Positions 63,061 to 64,000 of a stretch of 64,000 nt of DNA are shown piece by piece (position 1 is the first letter of the stretch; the number at the start of each line of letters is the position of its first letter). The notes under the pieces are model-generated. The model did not search any database. It was not told where the DNA came from and worked only from the letters and a program-made list of their open reading frames with translations. Source of the DNA: SSF14 sp046331245 (GTDB taxonomy: Bacteria; Actinomycetota; Acidimicrobiia; Acidimicrobiales; Microtrichaceae); contig JAXLRH010000001.1 of assembly GCA_046331245.1 (NCBI GenBank), positions 1 through 64,000 of the forward strand, given 5' to 3'. The position numbers and the translations under genes are program-made.

Positions 63061-63303
63061 GCGACGAGTCCTGTGAGTAAGCCGTGAACAACTGACGAAC
63101 AACCGGTGGACAACGTCGCCATCGGGAGATCGACGTCAACAGCACCCGTTGGAATTACAGGGATGTCTGGGGACGGGGTCGAACAACCACTGGAAGAAGG
63201 ACTCCCGAGATTTCGGGGGTCCGGCTAGGTTCTCCACAATCCACAGGCCCTACTACTACTAGTGCCTGGTGATACACATCGAAGGTAGAAAGAGGCAGGC
63301 AAC
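63061..63303. other. Origin of replication (oriC) between dnaA and dnaN
   Basis: A 243-base spacer. GTGGACAAC (63106-63114), TTCTCCACA (63230-63238) and CAATCCACA (63237-63245) resemble DnaA boxes. The last pair is followed by a GC stretch and TACTACTACTAG (63251-63262). Read on the other strand this is repeated TAG, the DnaA-trio element that lies next to the boxes in Bacillus and elsewhere. The spacer order (boxes, GC cluster, trios) matches the basal unwinding system. The remaining boxes are weak matches. Confidence 0.85.
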
Positions 63304-64000
63304 GTGAAATTCCGCTGTGAACGTGACGTTCTCGTCGACGGACTGGCCACCGCTGGGCGCGCCGTGTCCAGTCGTGGCGGTGCGTTGCCGGTGCTCTCCG
63401 GTCTGCGCGTCCATCTCGAGGGCGACCAGATGCGCCTCACCGGCAGCGATCTGGACCTGACGATCACCGTGGATCTCACGGTCGCCGGCGGCACCGACGG
63501 GGAGATCGTGATCCCCGCGAAGCTGGCGCTCGACATCGTGAAGGCGCTCGAGCCCGGGGCCGTCACCATCGAGACCGAGGGTGACGAGGCGAAGATCAGC
63601 GGTGGTCGCTCCGACTTCTCGGTGAACCTGATCCCCGCCGAGGAGTTCCCGCAGCTGAGCCACGGTGGCGGCGAGTCGGTCACGCTCAACGCCGCGGAGT
63701 TCTCCGAGGGCCTGCGACAGGTCATCTCGGCGGCGTCCACCGACGACTCGCGTCCGATCCTGACGGGCGTGCTGCTCGCCGCCGAGGGCAACGGCCTCCG
63801 CCTGGTGTCGACCGACTCCTACCGCCTCGCCGTCCGCGACCTGCCGGGCACGACGGTCCTCGCCGAGGGCCAGACCGTGCTGGTGCCGTCGCGTGCCCTC
63901 AACGAGGTGGTCCGTGCGCTCGGTTCGGCCGAGGAGCTGACCCTCGAGCTGGGTGAGCGTGAGGCGTCGTTCGTCGTCGGCGGAACGCGACTGACGACCC
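63304..64000 (+). CDS. dnaN: DNA polymerase III beta sliding clamp (start only)
   Basis: Begins at GTG 63304 ('KFRCERDVLVDGLATAGRAVSSRGGALPVLSGLRVHLEG') and runs off the window after 232 codons. The first clamp domain and most of the second are present. The start has a GAGG site about 14 bases upstream and no other good candidate. Confidence 0.96.
   Translation, partial: MKFRCERDVLVDGLATAGRAVSSRGGALPVLSGLRVHLEGDQMRLTGSDLDLTITVDLTVAGGTDGEIVIPAKLALDIVKALEPGAVTIETEGDEAKISGGRSDFSVNLIPAEEFPQLSHGGGESVTLNAAEFSEGLRQVISAASTDDSRPILTGVLLAAEGNGLRLVSTDSYRLAVRDLPGTTVLAEGQTVLVPSRALNEVVRALGSAEELTLELGEREASFVVGGTRLTT

Overview
The window is a GC-rich stretch of actinobacterial chromosome that ends at the replication origin. 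The right end carries dnaA, an oriC-like spacer and the start of dnaN. Leftwards run rpmH, rnpA, yidD, yidC, jag, rsmG, parA and parB, with two parS sites between rsmG and parA. The gene order around this core (cca, DUF6049 protein, MviN-type kinase, ECF sigma, anti-sigma, trxB, trxA, cwlM-like, parB, parA, rsmG) matches the left flank of actinobacterial origins such as that of Mycobacterium. The sequence has no mycolate genes. An acidimicrobial-type actinobacterium (Ilumatobacter-like) is my best guess from overall composition and gene content, but this is inference.

Layout. (1) 1-9.7 kb: a cell-wall signalling and elongation cluster read leftwards: fhaA, fhaB, pstP, rodA, pbpA, pknB and two membrane-anchored PASTA-only proteins, with a tRNA-Leu next to fhaA. 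The PASTA part of pknB and the next gene carry single-base frameshifts. (2) 9.8-25.6 kb: a mixed, more accessory stretch with a VapBC toxin-antitoxin pair, a SARP/AfsR-like regulator, an EamA exporter, and a small gene facing an MMPL exporter operon across two phased-repeat operators. It also holds an ECF sigma/anti-sigma pair, lipoproteins, a PhyH dioxygenase, an M23 peptidase, an rRNA methyltransferase, a CAP protein and a cyclase. (3) 25.7-35.5 kb: housekeeping metabolism: amt-glnB, MazG-like, asd-lysC, a cyclophilin, an S51-like peptidase, a hydroxyacyl-CoA dehydrogenase, aat, a VOC protein and a methyltransferase. (4) 35.7-42.7 kb: dnaB, rplI, rpsR, ssb, rpsF, panB, ponA and a DUF5318 gene, all leftwards. 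(5) 42.8-64 kb: a methyltransferase, cca, a histone-deacetylase-like enzyme and a GNAT protein, then the sigM/trx/cwlM/par/dnaA region.

How it fits together. PknB, PstP, FhaA, FhaB, RodA, PbpA, PonA, a CwlM-like pseudo-amidase and a second kinase at the mviN position form most of the known actinobacterial circuit that ties peptidoglycan synthesis to Ser/Thr phosphorylation. Here that circuit is packed into one origin-proximal arm. The points I find most worth following are the mviN-locus kinase that lacks the MurJ flippase, the paired 11-bp-phased operators beside a SARP-like regulator, and the extra PASTA-only proteins behind PknB. I saw no CRISPR array, insertion sequence or prophage.
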